In this document: piece after piece, positions 53,312-61,192 of the stretch
Layout of the letters: each line of letters opens with the position of its first letter
Position numbering within the stretch: the stretch's first letter is position 1
From: Carboxylicivirga linearis
GTDB taxonomy: Bacteria; Bacteroidota; Bacteroidia; Bacteroidales; Marinilabiliaceae
Assembly (NCBI RefSeq): GCF_018271995.1
Contig: NZ_JAGUCO010000001.1
Span: forward strand, 716,180-780,179
Direction: 5' to 3'
Length of the DNA: 64,000 bases
The notes under the pieces: generated by a model
What the model saw: the letters and a program-made list of their open reading frames with translations, nothing else
What the model was told of the DNA's origin: nothing
Databases searched by the model: none
Program-made: the position numbers and the translations under genes

Positions 53312-54325
53312 ATGCGTAATTATCTTTCAAAATCTAATTTAATCTTGCTTTCTATTGCTATTTTTTTCACTTCGGTGTTTGTAGCAGTATCGTGTAAAAA
53401 TACAGTTAGTAATATTAAACCAAGACCTTTAGGTGCTCCCGGAGAGGTTTTGTTAGTAATAAATAATGATAACTGGAACTCAAAGGTGGGCAATACAATA
53501 GATGTTTTGCTCGAAGATATTTTTCCTGCCTTACCACAGGCTGAAACCATGTTTAAAAGAACCAGAATTGAATTTTCAGACTTTCAACGCCATTTTCGAA
53601 CATACCGAAATATATTATTGGTTTCTATCAGACCCGACGTCTCAACTAATAAAGTTGAATTTAGACGAAATGAATGGGCTTTACATCAGCAAGTAGCCGA
53701 GGTAATAGCTAAAGATGCTAAAGATCTGGAAAATCTGTTCGTTCAAAAATGGCCCAAAATAAAAAGCTTTTTTTATAATGGTGATATTGATGCTTTGGTT
53801 AATTCATACAATAGAGTGTTTGAACCATCGGTTGTAAATCTGGTAAAAAACCAATATCCTTTTAGTCTACATTTCCCCAAAGGATATCAACTTAAAAAGA
53901 AAGACAACAACTTTACCTGGATTGTAAACGAAAGATTAGATAGCCATCTGGGAGTTTTTGTTTATCAGTTTTCACTCGATTCTATTGAAGATACAAATGC
54001 TAATGCTTTACTTGAATTACGAAACAAGTTGCTATACGAACAGGTTCCCGGAGAATATCCCGGATCATTTATGACAACAGAAGAAGAATTTCCGGTACAA
54101 GTGAGAAAAAGTAAATTTGCCGGCCGAAGATGGACTGAATTAAGAGGTTTGTGGAAAGTACAAGGTGATTTTATGGGTGGTCCTTTTGTAGATTATTTTT
54201 ATGTTGATTTTGAAAACAATCAGCTAATTATGCTCGAAGGTTATGTGTACGCTCCCGCTAAGCCCAATAAAGCAGTTTTTGTTCGTGAAGTGGAAGCGGT
54301 TCTAAAAACATTTATGCCAGTATAA
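53312..54325 (+). CDS. DUF4837 family lipoprotein
   Basis: This 337-residue protein has an N-terminal signal with a lipobox-like VAVSC (Cys about 28). The mature part has GAPGEVLLVINNDNWNSKVGNTI, ALPQAETMFKRTRIEFSDF and RTYRNILLVSI, the pattern I associate with DUF4837, a Bacteroidota envelope family of unknown function. YPGSFMTTEEEFPVQVRKSKFAGRRWTELRGLWKVQGDFMGGPFVDYF is the conserved late block. It probably resides in the periplasm or outer membrane. The frame is intact and the length is as expected. Confidence 0.85.
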   Translation: MRNYLSKSNLILLSIAIFFTSVFVAVSCKNTVSNIKPRPLGAPGEVLLVINNDNWNSKVGNTIDVLLEDIFPALPQAETMFKRTRIEFSDFQRHFRTYRNILLVSIRPDVSTNKVEFRRNEWALHQQVAEVIAKDAKDLENLFVQKWPKIKSFFYNGDIDALVNSYNRVFEPSVVNLVKNQYPFSLHFPKGYQLKKKDNNFTWIVNERLDSHLGVFVYQFSLDSIEDTNANALLELRNKLLYEQVPGEYPGSFMTTEEEFPVQVRKSKFAGRRWTELRGLWKVQGDFMGGPFVDYFYVDFENNQLIMLEGYVYAPAKPNKAVFVREVEAVLKTFMPV

Positions 54326-54430
54326 ATTCAAAATATATGTACAATTGATTCGAAAAAGGAGGTTGTTAAAATATCTTAATCTTAAGTGTTATTTATTGAA
54401 ATAGATGTAAGAAAACCATATACTTACATC

Positions 54431-55447
54431 ATGAAAAAATTTTCTTTAATAGTTTTGGGTTGGATGATATTCTGCTCTGCCTTTGCTCAGCAGGAAGAGG
54501 TTGATAACTTAATAGAACAAGGCGTTGTATTACAAAGTCATGGTTTGTACAACGATGCACTCACCAAATATAATCAAGCATTAGCAAAAGATAAAAATAA
54601 CCTGAGAGCCAAATATGAAATGGCCTATGCTTATTTACAATTAGAGAATTGGGATGATGCTATCTATTATAGTTTTGAGGTGATAAAAGAAAAGTCGGCC
54701 TATTATTTAGAATCTTGTCTCATATATGGAGCAGCTCTTGATTATAACGGTAAAACCAAAGGCGCCATACGATTCTATAAAAAAATATTAAAAGAACATC
54801 CAAATGAGTACCTGTTACATTATAATCTGGCACTTGTTTATTACAAAATAGACCAAATAGAAGAAGCTGAAAAGTGTGTGGAAAAAGCTATTCAGTTGAA
54901 CAAACTACATATGAGTAGTCATCTTTTGTTATCTTCTATTATGCAGGTTAAAGGCGAACGATTAAAAAGTATGTTACCTCTTTACTATTTTTTATTGTTT
55001 GAACAAGACAGTAAAAGAAGTATAGATGCCTACAATCAATTGCAAAATATATGGACGCATTCAGCCATGCACAAAGGAAATTCAATTGCTATTTCAGTAG
55101 GATTAAATGGTTCAAATGCGGGAATGTCGGCTCTGGAGCTTGGTGTTGGTACTATAGCTGCAACCTATATGATGGATGAAGAGAAAAATGAATCGGAAGG
55201 TTTAAAAAGAATGGCAGATCAAACTCAGGATTTATTTACTCTGATGAAAGAAGTGAAGGTAGAAGAGCTTGATTTTTTTGCTATTACTTATATTGATTTT
55301 TTTAACCTTCTTACTCATAACGAACATGAATATGTGTATTCGTATTATATAAGTAATTGTGTTTATAAAGAAAAAGTATTGGCATGGTTAACCGAAAATA
55401 ATGGTCCTTTTTCGGAGTTTATGGAATGGATGGAGCTACAGCAATAA
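54431..55447 (+). CDS. Exported TPR protein
   Basis: This 338-residue protein has a signal peptide (residues 1 to about 20, IFCSAFAQ) and at least three tetratricopeptide repeats (about 28-165: GLYNDALTKYNQALAKDKNNLRAKYEMAYAYLQ, then GKTKGAIRFYKKILKEHPNEYLLHYNLALVYY). A helical C-terminal region without a known family follows. TPR arrays mediate protein contacts, and the partner is unknown. ATG 54431 is chosen because an upstream GTG at 54386 would bury the signal peptide. Confidence 0.85.
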   Translation: MKKFSLIVLGWMIFCSAFAQQEEVDNLIEQGVVLQSHGLYNDALTKYNQALAKDKNNLRAKYEMAYAYLQLENWDDAIYYSFEVIKEKSAYYLESCLIYGAALDYNGKTKGAIRFYKKILKEHPNEYLLHYNLALVYYKIDQIEEAEKCVEKAIQLNKLHMSSHLLLSSIMQVKGERLKSMLPLYYFLLFEQDSKRSIDAYNQLQNIWTHSAMHKGNSIAISVGLNGSNAGMSALELGVGTIAATYMMDEEKNESEGLKRMADQTQDLFTLMKEVKVEELDFFAITYIDFFNLLTHNEHEYVYSYYISNCVYKEKVLAWLTENNGPFSEFMEWMELQQ

Positions 55448-55548
55448 GCTCTGAATACTTTGGTCAAAAAATAACGATTTTTGTGTATCTAAAATGCAGG
55501 CTGCTCGTAGTAGAAGTAAATAATTGTTGAATTTTAATTGATGAATTT

Positions 55549-55740
55549 ATGAGCAATATTATTACTAAGCATTTTCAATATACTGGTACGGATGATTTTG
55601 ATGAATCATTGGACGACCAAATCAACAAATTCATTGTGAAGGAAGGAATAACTACCGATCAGTTGATTGACATTAAATTTAACGGACACTCAGATCAAAC
55701 AGTAACTGTATATTCAGCATTGCTTATTTATAAGAAATAA
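55549..55740 (+). CDS. Small protein, Cse60-like
   Basis: This 63-residue protein reads ITKHFQYTGTDDFDESLDDQINKFI near its start and QLIDIKFN...VYSALLIYKK at its end. This layout (acidic helix, then a DIKF strand and an ALLIYK C-terminus) recalls the small Cse60 family of Bacillus, known by sequence only; the match is from memory and weak. No membrane helix is present. It stands 100 bp after the TPR gene and is followed by a bidirectional terminator. Confidence 0.65.
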   Translation: MSNIITKHFQYTGTDDFDESLDDQINKFIVKEGITTDQLIDIKFNGHSDQTVTVYSALLIYKK

Positions 55741-55781
55741 AATTTTACTTGACGATTTTTATGTGAGCAAGTTAAAATATA

Positions 55782-55813
55782 AGAGGTAATCAGATTCTGG
55801 TTGCCTCTTTTTA
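55782..55813. terminator. Bidirectional terminator between the small gene and the GH1 gene
   Basis: AGAGGTAATCAG, loop ATT, CTGGTTGCCTCT: 12 bp with two G-T wobbles, with a T run on the plus-strand side. The plus-strand T run overlaps the stop codon of the convergent beta-glucosidase. Confidence 0.75.
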
Positions 55814-57148
55814 TTGTTTGGATGTCAGGAATTGTTGAAACCATAAACCAGAATCTTTAATAGTGCGCTTTTGTGTTTCAAAATCATTGTGAACCAAACC
55901 AAAACGAGGTTCAAAACCTTCTTTCCATTCGAAGTTATCAACCAAGGTCCAAACAAAATATCCCTTCACAGGAATGTTTTTGTCTTGAGCTTTTCTAACC
56001 TGTTTTAATATCTTTTGATGATACTTCATTCGTCTGGCATCATGCACATGTCCGGCAACTAAAAAATCAGGGTAGCAAACACCACTTTCGGTTATGATGA
56101 TTTTTTTTATTTGAGGATACGAATTGTAAAATTTAAGCAAAGGGTATAAACCTTTGGGGTATACATCCAGATTCATAGCATTTAAATTAGCTTTTCGCTG
56201 AGTAGGATGCACCTCGTTGGCAAATAAAACAGGTGGGGTCAGACTATGCTTAGCAACTACCCTAAAATAATATTGAATGCCAATAAAGTCGAAATCAAAA
56301 GCCATCTTTTCATCATCACCTCGTTTAAAAAAAGTTCGGATAGTATTTAAAACCGGCATTACATCGGTAGGATAGCCCATTCCCAATAAAGGCTCCAGAA
56401 AGAATCGATTTAGTAAGGCTTCAATACGTTTAGCAGCTCTTTTGTGTTTAGGGAGCTTGTTAAGCGGTTTGACATAGGAACATGAGAGAGCAATTCCAAT
56501 ATTAGAATCTGGCTGCAGTTTTCGTATGGTTCTTCCTCCATCGGCAATACTTAACACAACATGATGGGCGGCTTTTAAAAAGGTAGCCACGCCTTTTCTT
56601 TCTGGTGCATGATAACCCATAAAATGTCCTAATCCAACAAATGTCATGGGTTCATTCATTACAATCCAATTGCTCACTTTGTATTTAAACTCGTTAATAC
56701 ATATCTTAACATATCTACCAAACCACTCAATAATATTTCGGTTAGTCCAGCCACCTTTATTTTCAATTGCCTGAGGTAAATCCCAGTGATATAAGGTGAT
56801 GTAAGGTGTTAATCCATAATTCAAACAGATGTCAATAACTTTATGATAAAACTCCAATCCGTCCAAATTTACCGCTCCCGTTCCGTCGGGTATAATGCGC
56901 GGCCAACTAATCGAAAAGCGAAAAACATTCAGCCCTAAAGATTTGGCAGTGGCAATATCCTGTTCGTAAAGTGTATAAAACGAAGAGGTTTCTCCGATTA
57001 CATCATTATTATTGATGTTGTTGGGATCCGAAGTAAAGGTGTCCCAAATGGAAGAACCTTTGCCATCAGCATCTGAGCAACCTTCGTTTTGAAATGCACT
57101 TATTGTTGTTCCCCATTGAAAATCATCTCCGAAATCCTTTTTCTTCAT
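55811..57148 (-). CDS. Glycoside hydrolase family 1 beta-glucosidase
   Basis: This 445-residue (beta/alpha)8-barrel enzyme removes terminal beta-linked glucose or related sugars. It opens with the GH1 start FQWGTTISAFQNEG. The acid/base Glu166 is in IVMNEPMTF and the nucleophile Glu354 is in IITESGVCYP (a TESG variant of the usual TENG). GYFVWTLVDNFEWKEGFEPRFGLV is the conserved C-terminal block. There is no signal peptide, so it is cytosolic and acts on imported disaccharides or glycosides. It stands alone; no sugar transporter lies beside it. A long tandem repeat lies upstream. Confidence 0.96.
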   Translation of the reverse strand: MKKKDFGDDFQWGTTISAFQNEGCSDADGKGSSIWDTFTSDPNNINNNDVIGETSSFYTLYEQDIATAKSLGLNVFRFSISWPRIIPDGTGAVNLDGLEFYHKVIDICLNYGLTPYITLYHWDLPQAIENKGGWTNRNIIEWFGRYVKICINEFKYKVSNWIVMNEPMTFVGLGHFMGYHAPERKGVATFLKAAHHVVLSIADGGRTIRKLQPDSNIGIALSCSYVKPLNKLPKHKRAAKRIEALLNRFFLEPLLGMGYPTDVMPVLNTIRTFFKRGDDEKMAFDFDFIGIQYYFRVVAKHSLTPPVLFANEVHPTQRKANLNAMNLDVYPKGLYPLLKFYNSYPQIKKIIITESGVCYPDFLVAGHVHDARRMKYHQKILKQVRKAQDKNIPVKGYFVWTLVDNFEWKEGFEPRFGLVHNDFETQKRTIKDSGLWFQQFLTSKQ

Positions 57149-57598
57149 TCTTATTATATCAAAACAGCGAAAATACTCGAATGGATCATCTATGAGGTTA
57201 ATTCATTATTAAGAATGAGATTGGCAGGAGTACACTTTTCACTGACAGATGCGTACCTGAGACTGTCAGCGTCATACTTGAGGTAGGCAGGAGCTTACCT
57301 TACAGTGTCAGCTTGTTGCCAGATACAGGCAGATGAATACATTTACACTGACAGATGCCTACTTGAGACTGTCAGCGTCATACTTGATGTAGACAGGAGC
57401 TTACCTTACTGTGTCAGCTTGTTGCCAGATACAGGCAGATGAATACATTTACACTGACAGATGCGTACCTGAGACTGTCAGCATCTTACTTGAGGTAGAC
57501 AGGAGCTTACCTTTCGTCAACTGCAAAAATCAAAAAGGAATAATTAAATGGATAATCAGAATAAACATAAGATTGTGTTAAAACCTTATCTTAGCGCT
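57149..57598. other. Gap between the GH1 and PAP2 genes, mostly tandem repeat
   Basis: About 300 of the 450 bp are a hierarchical tandem repeat (57219-57515). The rest is short A/T-rich flanks before each divergent start codon. On the minus strand TATTTTCG near the GH1 start is a near-match to a -7 box. No gene was found here. Confidence 0.6.
57219..57515. repeat. Hierarchical tandem repeat: about 21-bp units inside a 106-bp period
   Basis: ACTGACAGATGC recurs at 57241, 57347 and 57453, exactly 106 bp apart, giving about 2.6 copies at high identity. Each 106-bp copy itself splits into five related units of 21, 21, 21, 21 and 22 bp with a core of CTGtCAG, a spacer, then TACyTGAG. Units 1 and 2 carry CTGACAG and CTGTCAG, which are complementary. 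A partial unit (GGCAGGAGTACAC) precedes the array at about 57223. Confidence 0.9.
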
Positions 57599-58312
57599 AT
57601 GAAGCAAATGCTGTTATTCGTATTGGTATTATTCAGTTTGAATAGTATAGCGCAGGTCAGACCGGAAAATAGTAAACGCAATTATGAGTCGGATCTGATT
57701 TATTACAGAAAAAATGTTACTAAAATATCGGCCATTGTTGGAGCTAGCGCGGTTCTGGCTTTTGCATTGGATGAATCTATGCAGCGTTTTTTGCAAAATA
57801 ATCAGAATGGATTTGCCGATGGTTTTGCTAATGGAGCCAATGTTTTTGGTGAGAAAATGTTTATTGTGCCAGCGGTTGGATTAAGCTGGGGAGCTGGTTA
57901 TGTTTTTAAAGATGATAAGCTACGCCAAACTTCGTGGAATGCAATAAAATCAATAGCAGTTACAGCTGTTTCTACCGAAGTAATTAAAATCTCGGCTGGT
58001 CGGGCACGTCCTTTTATGGATGAGGGAGCTTATTCGTTTTATCCATTCGATAACGAGGATCATTATAAATCGTTGCCATCAGGCCATACCTCACTTGCCT
58101 TTGCGGCTTTTACTCCCTTTGCCGAAACTTATAGTCGATGGTTGTATGTGGTGCCGGCCTCCGTTGCTTTTGCACGGATATATAAAAACAAACACTGGTT
58201 TTCGGATGTGGTTATCGGTGGAGGTTTGGGACTTATCAGTGGATGGATATTTACACATCACCCAAAAAGTAAATTGCAGGTAGCGTCAAATGGAATCATT
58301 TTCTATTTTTGA
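57599..58312 (+). CDS. PAP2-family phosphatase
   Basis: This 237-residue membrane-associated protein has the three PAP2 (type 2 phosphatidic acid phosphatase) motifs: KISAGRARPF (K-x6-RP form), LPSGHTSLAF (PSGH) and RIYKNKHWFSDVVIGG (R-x5-H-x3-D). The catalytic His is in the last two. The substrate is probably a lipid phosphate such as undecaprenyl diphosphate, phosphatidate or phosphatidylglycerophosphate, which cannot be told apart by sequence. ATG 57599 gives a normal signal peptide (ending LNSIAQ); an ATG at 57548 would add 17 polar residues. The patatin-like gene follows after 18 bp. Confidence 0.92.
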   Translation: MKQMLLFVLVLFSLNSIAQVRPENSKRNYESDLIYYRKNVTKISAIVGASAVLAFALDESMQRFLQNNQNGFADGFANGANVFGEKMFIVPAVGLSWGAGYVFKDDKLRQTSWNAIKSIAVTAVSTEVIKISAGRARPFMDEGAYSFYPFDNEDHYKSLPSGHTSLAFAAFTPFAETYSRWLYVVPASVAFARIYKNKHWFSDVVIGGGLGLISGWIFTHHPKSKLQVASNGIIFYF

Positions 58313-58330
58313 GAAATAAATAACTCAACA

Positions 58331-59128
58331 ATGAAACAGCTTAAATCGATAGAAGAATTCAAAGTAGGCATTGCCCTAAGTGGAGGTGCCGCTCGTGGCA
58401 TTGCTCACATTGGAGTGTTAAAGGCTTTGGAAGAGAATGGAATTTACCCCGAAGTTGTTTCCGGCACCAGTATGGGAGCTATTGTAGGTTTGTTTTATAC
58501 GGCAGGATTTTCCCCCGATGAGATGCATACCATTCTTCGCGAAGAAAAGTTTTATAAGATATTGGGAATTAATTTGAAGGGAGCTGGATTATTTAATCTT
58601 AAGCCATTAAAAGAAATATTTGAGAATAAGATTGAAGAGAATAATTTTTCAGTGCTCAAAAAAAAGTTTTTTGTGGCTGTATCTAATCTTAATACTGCGC
58701 GTGTTGAAGTAATTAGTAGAGGTCCTAATTTGTTTGAGTATGTAATTGCCTCGGCATCCATTCCTTTTGTTTTCCCGGCTCAGCATATCAATGGTCAAAC
58801 ATATATTGATGGCGGATTATTCAATAACTTACCTGCAGAGTGTTTGTTAGGGCGTTGCGATAGGGTGATTGGTGTAAATGTTAATCATAACGGTATTGTT
58901 GATGAGGTAAAAGGAGCACGAGCTATAGCTGAGCGATCTTTCTCTTTGGCTTTGGAGCAAAATGTTAAGTTAAGTCGTAATTATTGCGATTTTTATATTG
59001 AACCAAGAAAGTTGCGAAAATTCTCATCGTGGGAATACGATAAAGTAGATGAGCTAGTGGAGATTGGTTATAAGAAAGCCAAAAAAAGTGTTGAGCAGTA
59101 TATTGTGCCCGAATTACAAAGTCATTAA
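58331..59128 (+). CDS. Patatin-like phospholipase (RssA type)
   Basis: This 265-residue lipid acyl hydrolase has the oxyanion-hole motif SGGAARGIAHIGVL (residues about 17-30), the nucleophile elbow GTSMGAIVG (Ser about 47) and the dyad Asp in YIDGGLFNN (about 159-161). Hydrolase fold and dyad are complete. It lacks a signal peptide. The gene follows the PAP2 gene by 18 bp, which points to joint use in membrane-lipid turnover (inference). Confidence 0.94.
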   Translation: MKQLKSIEEFKVGIALSGGAARGIAHIGVLKALEENGIYPEVVSGTSMGAIVGLFYTAGFSPDEMHTILREEKFYKILGINLKGAGLFNLKPLKEIFENKIEENNFSVLKKKFFVAVSNLNTARVEVISRGPNLFEYVIASASIPFVFPAQHINGQTYIDGGLFNNLPAECLLGRCDRVIGVNVNHNGIVDEVKGARAIAERSFSLALEQNVKLSRNYCDFYIEPRKLRKFSSWEYDKVDELVEIGYKKAKKSVEQYIVPELQSH

Positions 59129-59172
59129 TCTCCCATTTAGTCTATCGTCTAAGAGTCTAGAATTCTAATTGT

Positions 59173-60351
59173 CTATTTAATAATTCCCCAGGCAGCAAAT
59201 TGCTGATTGGGGCCAAACGAACTAAGGGGAATAAATCCTTCAACAATCTTTCCATCCTTCATCTTTAGTGGATATTCTTTCATTTGTTGAGTAAAGAATT
59301 CTCTGGCTTTTCCAGGTTTGAATGTATCAATTTGCCAGAAACCAGTACTATTTTTGGCAATACGATCTTTAAGTTTCATGTTAATCAAACCCATATTGCA
59401 GCGGAGGTTGGCCTCTATTATCGGGTGAAATCGTACATTTTCATCATCCTCAAATAAAAAAATAGCATCCACTCCAACGGGGCCCGAATATTTCTTATGC
59501 AGATCTAATGCTTGCATTGAAGCAATTACTCTATCAGCAGCTTCTTGAATCCATTCGTCATTTTCAGGAAGTAACACTTTTATGTTTTCGGGAATTCCAA
59601 TGTGTTCCTTGGCAAATTTTCCTTTACCATCAGAGTCGAAATAGTTTAGGCCTAAAAACTGATATTCGCTGTTCTCAATTACAAACTGCAGCGAAGCATC
59701 CTGTATTTTATTATAAATCGGCTCGGCAATAACATAGCCATGGGCTTTAATTTTAGCTTCTATCCAATTCCTATTCTGAGTAATTTCTTTTTTTTGCTTG
59801 ATAAATAGCAAACCTCTGCCCGAAGAACTGTAAAGAGTTTTGAGAATAATACCTTTAGTATGCTGCTTTAATAATTCTTCGACTTTTAAGATGTTATCAA
59901 CTTTAATAGGAGACTTTGGCACAAAGTTTATGGGGTATTGTGGTGCGGGTTGATGAATATACTCAGTTATTATATCCAAACTGGTTTGTCTGCTGAATAA
60001 TTGTCGTGTTGCAGGCAGTTTAAAATCATATTCTATTCCGAATTGTCTTAATCGATGAGCAATTACCGGACTCCAGCCCCATGGAGAAACGTTGTAATCT
60101 TTGTTCAGAGTCTTTATAGATTCCCAATTAATATAGGTGGGTTGTTCAAATCCTGCTTCATTCCAGAAATCTACAAATTCAGTATAGGATTGATTATTGG
60201 TTATTAATATATCCTTTGCCGAAGCCATCAATGATACTAATGGTGAGATATCTTCTTCAAATTTCCTGAGTAGGGTTGATGGCATATAGCTTAATGTGCC
60301 ATTTTCAACTGCCATGTCGCAGGTAGGATTATAAATATATATTGAGTTCAT
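59173..60351 (-). CDS. ATP-grasp-like protein of unknown function
   Basis: This 392-residue protein starts MNSIYIYNPTCDMAVENGT. The central and C-terminal parts look like an ATP-grasp fold: IILKTLYSSSGRGLLFIKQ (Lys and Gly-rich ATP loop), YVIAEPIYNK, GVDAIFLFEDDENVRFHPIIEANLRCNMG (Glu/Asn metal site). ATP-grasp enzymes join an acid to an amine or thiol through an acyl phosphate; the substrates here are unknown. An ATG at 60498 is in frame but would add 49 residues over the probable promoter, so 60351 is chosen. Family assignment is moderate. Confidence 0.75.
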   Translation of the reverse strand: MNSIYIYNPTCDMAVENGTLSYMPSTLLRKFEEDISPLVSLMASAKDILITNNQSYTEFVDFWNEAGFEQPTYINWESIKTLNKDYNVSPWGWSPVIAHRLRQFGIEYDFKLPATRQLFSRQTSLDIITEYIHQPAPQYPINFVPKSPIKVDNILKVEELLKQHTKGIILKTLYSSSGRGLLFIKQKKEITQNRNWIEAKIKAHGYVIAEPIYNKIQDASLQFVIENSEYQFLGLNYFDSDGKGKFAKEHIGIPENIKVLLPENDEWIQEAADRVIASMQALDLHKKYSGPVGVDAIFLFEDDENVRFHPIIEANLRCNMGLINMKLKDRIAKNSTGFWQIDTFKPGKAREFFTQQMKEYPLKMKDGKIVEGFIPLSSFGPNQQFAAWGIIK

Positions 60352-60357
60352 TGCGTA

Positions 60358-60365
60358 CAAAGGTA
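60358..60365 (-). promoter_or_regulatory. -7 box directly before the ATP-grasp-like gene
   Basis: On the minus strand TACCTTTG matches TAnnTTTG and ends 6 nt before the chosen ATG, implying a nearly leaderless mRNA. No clear -33 element was seen at the usual distance. Confidence 0.4.
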
Positions 60366-60638
60366 AATAGTACCTGCAAGAAAACTCTACCATGCATAAA
60401 AAATAATAAAGCTTACTTGATGAAATAGAGCCTGTCTGTAAAATGGTGTGCATGAATACCAGAACACTGGCGAATTTGAGTGTCGGGATTTTGAGCAATA
60501 ACGTAGCTGTTATACTTCGTTTGCAAACAAATTAATTTCTTCATTTTTAGGGAAGTTAACTGTTATTACCATGTTAAAAGTTGATATAGCCTTGTAAATA
60601 CCTGATATTATTTATTCTTTTGTTGTCGACTAAGAGCT

Positions 60639-61103
60639 ATGAAAAGCAGAAAAATAAAATATCAGGTAATGGGTTGGGCATTGTTGTTAACAATGCTACC
60701 ATCATTGATTGGATATAGTATTATTCAGCATCATTGCTACACCTGTCAATCAAACGAATTAATTACTGCATTCTCCGATTTCCATATCGAGCATCATCAC
60801 CACGAGCACATTTGCTGTTCGGCGAATGACGAGCACGAGAGTTATCACCTTCAAAACCCTGGAGACTGTTGTCATATTTCTACTTCATGTAAAGAGGATA
60901 TAAAAAGAATAACATTTGAAAACAGTATTATCAGTTCGTCGTTAGAGTTAAAGGTTGCAATGTTTCATTTACCTTACACAACGTATGATGATAATGTTTT
61001 AGTTGATTTTGTTACTAACCATTCAAATAGAAATTTCCACAATGTAGTTCTCTACGAGCCTGACGAACCAACGTTAGAGGAGAATTGCGTTTTTCTTTTA
61101 TAG
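60639..61103 (+). CDS. His/Cys-rich exported protein, probable metal binding
   Basis: This 154-residue protein has an N-terminal signal/membrane segment (residues about 8-28). The mature part holds HHCYTCQSNE, HIEHHHHEHICC and NPGDCCHISTSCK. The pattern (HxCxxC, then CC twice) recalls the HYC_CC_PP proteins of Bacteroidota encoded beside metal-related TonB receptors. Metal binding is likely from composition; copper or zinc cannot be told apart. It is the first gene of a three-gene run with a TonB-dependent receptor and an HMA protein, which supports a role in metal capture or export across the envelope. Confidence 0.8.
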   Translation: MKSRKIKYQVMGWALLLTMLPSLIGYSIIQHHCYTCQSNELITAFSDFHIEHHHHEHICCSANDEHESYHLQNPGDCCHISTSCKEDIKRITFENSIISSSLELKVAMFHLPYTTYDDNVLVDFVTNHSNRNFHNVVLYEPDEPTLEENCVFLL

Positions 61104-61192
61104 ATACTTCAGAAAGATTTGACTTTAAGATTTAGAAGTCAGCAAGGTAGATTAATAAAAATTAATTGAAGTATTTATAATTTTCAAATAAC

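Noticed and set aside
57219..57515. CRISPR array
   Set aside because: The regular spacing is made of related units throughout; there are no unique spacers between constant repeats and no cas genes nearby.
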